Assembly (NCBI GenBank): GCA_050013795.1
Contig: JBEKEO010000125.1
Span: 1 to 8,958, forward strand
Direction: 5' to 3'
Origin: CAWHOW01 sp050013795
GTDB lineage: Bacteria > Bacteroidota > Bacteroidia > Bacteroidales > CG2-30-32-10
DNA: 8,958 nt
Positions within the stretch are counted from its first letter, which is position 1; each line of letters starts with the position of its first letter. Shown piece after piece: positions 7,007 through 8,958 of this stretch. The translations under genes were made by a program, and so were the position numbers. Below the pieces are notes generated by a model. That model saw only the letters and a program-made list of their open reading frames with translations. It had not been told where the DNA came from and searched no databases.

Positions 7007-7014
7007 TAATTTTG
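7007..7014 (+). promoter_or_regulatory. Bacteroidota-type -7 promoter element for ugd-uxs
   Basis: TAATTTTG is an exact TAnnTTTG match, 39 bases before the ugd ATG. TTAG at 6984-6987 lies 19 bases upstream and is a weak match to the -33 TTTG element, at the expected spacing. The 6857-7053 spacer therefore holds two divergent promoters; I see no riboswitch or conserved hairpin in it. Confidence 0.5.
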
Positions 7015-7053
7015 TTTTGTTAAGAATCTCATTAATTACGAAATATTGAATTT

Positions 7054-8373
7054 ATGCAAGTTATTATTGTGGGGACAGGTTATGTCGGTTTGGTAACGGG
7101 TACATGCTTTGCTGATGTTGGTATCAATGTTATCTGCGTAGATATTGACAAGAAAAAGATTGAGAACCTAAAAAAAGGAATCAGTCCGATATACGAACCA
7201 GGTCTTGATGATCTTATTGAAAGAAATGTCGCAAAAGGAAGATTGAATTTTTCCACCGATTTATCAAGCTGTGTGAATGATGCCGATGTGGTTTTCATTG
7301 CTGTTGGTACTCCTCCCGATGAAGATGGCAGTGCAGATCTGCAATATGTTCTATCAGTAGCTTCAGAAGTAGGCAGGCATATGAACAAGTATATGCTGGT
7401 TGTCACCAAAAGCACTGTTCCTGTAGGAACCGCAAAAAAAGTTCGTGATGCAGTTCAAACAGAACTTGATAAACGCAATTGCAAACTTGAATTTGATGTT
7501 GCTTCCAACCCGGAATTTCTTAAAGAAGGCGCTGCTATTGATGATTTCATGAGACCCGACAGGATAGTTGTTGGAATTGAATCTGCAAAAGCGGAAGACA
7601 TCATGAATCATTTGTATAAACCTTTTGTAATGAATGGGCATCCTGTTATTTTTATGGATATCCCTTCAGCTGAAATGACAAAATACGCAGCAAATTCAAT
7701 GCTTGCAACTAAAATTAGCTTCATGAATGACATTGCCAACCTATGCGAGATAATGGGCGTTGATGTGAATATGGTTCGCAGAGGCATAGGCAGTGATACA
7801 CGAATAGGCACAAAATTTATATATCCGGGAATTGGTTATGGCGGCTCTTGTTTCCCAAAAGATGTAAAAGCATTAATAAAAACTGCTAATGAGAATGGCT
7901 ATAACATGAGGGTTTTAAAGGCAGTTGAAGATGTTAATGATGATCAGAAATCTGTTCTCTTTAATAAAGTTAAGAAATATTTCAAGAATGATCTTAAAGG
8001 AAAACAGATAGCTTTATGGGGGCTGTCATTTAAGCCCCAGACAGATGATATGAGAGAGGCGCCATCTCTTGTTCTAATCAAGAAACTACTAGATGCAGGA
8101 TGTAAAATTAATGCATACGATCCGGTTGCTGAACATGAAACGCAGCGCAAGATAGGTAATACCATTACATATGCGGAAAATCCTTATGATGCCTTAAAAG
8201 ATTCTGACTGTTTAATGATTGCCACAGAATGGACTGAGTTTCGTTTACCTGATTATGCATTAATGAAGAAACTTCTGAAGAAGCCTGTTATATTTGATGG
8301 GCGCAATATATATAATTACAAAGAAATGAAAGCCGAAGGTTTTGAATATTTCTGTATTGGAATAAAAAGTTAA
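7054..8373 (+). CDS. ugd: UDP-glucose 6-dehydrogenase
   Basis: Cytoplasmic enzyme that oxidises UDP-glucose to UDP-glucuronate in two NAD-dependent steps. At 439 residues it has the full family length. The N-terminal Rossmann fold starts IIVGTGYVGLVTG (residues 4-16), with D30 ending the second strand (ICVD). The family signatures VGTPPDEDG (84-92), KSTVPVGT (119-126) and SNPEFLKEG (151-159) follow. The active site is intact: K210 and N214 in KYAANSMLATK, and the catalytic C266 with D270 in GYGGSCFPKD. Each lies six positions after its Streptococcus pyogenes counterpart (K204, N208, C260, D264). The C-terminal UDP-binding domain contains LSFKPQTDDMREAPS and FDGRNIY. Its product is the substrate of the next gene, 11 bases downstream, so the two are almost certainly one operon. 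UDP-mannose or UDP-GlcNAc dehydrogenase is a less likely alternative given the GGSCFPKD context and the neighbour. Confidence 0.96.
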   Translation: MQVIIVGTGYVGLVTGTCFADVGINVICVDIDKKKIENLKKGISPIYEPGLDDLIERNVAKGRLNFSTDLSSCVNDADVVFIAVGTPPDEDGSADLQYVLSVASEVGRHMNKYMLVVTKSTVPVGTAKKVRDAVQTELDKRNCKLEFDVASNPEFLKEGAAIDDFMRPDRIVVGIESAKAEDIMNHLYKPFVMNGHPVIFMDIPSAEMTKYAANSMLATKISFMNDIANLCEIMGVDVNMVRRGIGSDTRIGTKFIYPGIGYGGSCFPKDVKALIKTANENGYNMRVLKAVEDVNDDQKSVLFNKVKKYFKNDLKGKQIALWGLSFKPQTDDMREAPSLVLIKKLLDAGCKINAYDPVAEHETQRKIGNTITYAENPYDALKDSDCLMIATEWTEFRLPDYALMKKLLKKPVIFDGRNIYNYKEMKAEGFEYFCIGIKS

Positions 8374-8384
8374 TAAATCAAAAC

Positions 8385-8958
8385 ATGAAGAAAAAAATTC
8401 TGGTCACTGGTGGTGCTGGATTCCTTGGTTCTCACCTTTGCGAAAGGTTATTAAATGATGGAAACGAAGTAATATGCCTTGATAATTATTTCACTGGGCA
8501 AAAGCAGAATGTTGTTCATCTTTTAACCAATCCATATTTTGAGCTTATCCGGCATGATGTTACTATGCCTTTTTTTATTGAAGTTGATGAAATATATAAC
8601 CTAGCCTGCCCAGCCTCCCCTATTCATTATCAGTACAACCCTATCAAGACAATTAAAACATCTGTAATGGGTGCCATTAATATGCTTGGTTTGGCTAAAC
8701 GTATCCGTGCTAAGATATTACAGGCTTCCACGAGTGAAGTATATGGTGACCCTGAGATTCATCCTCAAACTGAAACCTACTGGGGTAACGTTAACCCTAT
8801 TGGCATCAGGGCTTGTTATGATGAAGGCAAGCGATGTGCTGAAGCATTATTCATGAACTATCACAGGCAGAATGATGTTATTATAAAGATCCTTAGAATC
8901 TTCAATACCTATGGGCCACGCATGCATCCTAATGACGGAAGGGTTATTTCAAACTTTA
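8385..8958 (+). CDS. uxs: UDP-glucuronate decarboxylase (UDP-xylose synthase), C-terminus cut by window edge
   Basis: Extended short-chain dehydrogenase/reductase that decarboxylates UDP-glucuronate to UDP-xylose with a tightly bound NAD. About 191 of roughly 310 residues are visible and the frame is open to the right edge. The NAD-binding loop is GGAGFLGSH (residues 9-17), with D33 (LDNYFTG). The decarboxylase branch is identified by NLACPASPIHYQYNP (72-86), SVMGAINMLGLAK, LQASTSEVYGDPE (S/T 115-117), the catalytic Y145-x3-K149 in CYDEGKRCAE, and FNTYGPRMHPNDGRV. Strong, nearly uninterrupted agreement with UXS enzymes makes a general epimerase (GalE, RmlB) unlikely. It starts 11 bases after the ugd stop, without a Shine-Dalgarno site. 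With ugd it supplies UDP-GlcA and UDP-Xyl, probably for glycosyltransferases of an exopolysaccharide or capsule locus to the right. Confidence 0.96.
   Translation, partial: MKKKILVTGGAGFLGSHLCERLLNDGNEVICLDNYFTGQKQNVVHLLTNPYFELIRHDVTMPFFIEVDEIYNLACPASPIHYQYNPIKTIKTSVMGAINMLGLAKRIRAKILQASTSEVYGDPEIHPQTETYWGNVNPIGIRACYDEGKRCAEALFMNYHRQNDVIIKILRIFNTYGPRMHPNDGRVISNF

Noticed and set aside
7080..8165. Several minus-strand open frames opposite ugd.
   Set aside because: All are contained in the intact ugd gene and have no signals of their own.

Overview
This AT-rich window most likely comes from a member of the Bacteroidota. Three independent gene starts are preceded by an exact match to the Bacteroidota -7 promoter element (TAnnTTTG). 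Shine-Dalgarno sites are mostly absent, and two secreted proteins have signal peptides ending in 'FGQ', as is common in that phylum. There are eight protein-coding genes, two cut by the window edges. I saw no RNA gene, CRISPR array, insertion sequence or attachment site. There is no gene-free stretch longer than about 210 bases.

Layout: (1) 1-1811, minus strand: threonyl-tRNA synthetase (thrS), missing about its last 40 residues at the left edge. (2) 2021-2860, plus strand: a tandem universal-stress-protein gene, divergent from thrS. It ends at a perfect hairpin (2882-2909) that can terminate transcription from both sides. (3) 6856 down to 2927, minus strand: a compact four-gene operon with gaps of 30, 9 and about 15-18 bases. 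In transcription order it encodes a cytoplasmic SPFH ('virion core') protein with a C-terminal GYF_2 domain, an unrecognised secreted protein, a double zinc-ribbon protein with a C-terminal membrane anchor, and a secreted MORN-repeat protein. (4) 7054 to the right edge, plus strand: UDP-glucose 6-dehydrogenase followed 11 bases later by UDP-glucuronate decarboxylase. Together they convert UDP-glucose to UDP-glucuronate and then UDP-xylose, probably opening a surface-polysaccharide locus that continues to the right.

The most interesting part is the four-gene operon. SPFH proteins of this kind and membrane-anchored zinc-ribbon proteins resemble components found with PspA-type envelope-stress systems (the Bacillus subtilis ydjGHI partners of PspA are the comparison I have in mind). 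Here the pair is joined by two exported proteins and there is no PspA gene in view. This is a plausible envelope-associated module spanning cytoplasm, inner membrane and periplasm or surface, but its function is inferred from domain architecture only. The remaining genes are ordinary housekeeping or precursor-synthesis genes.
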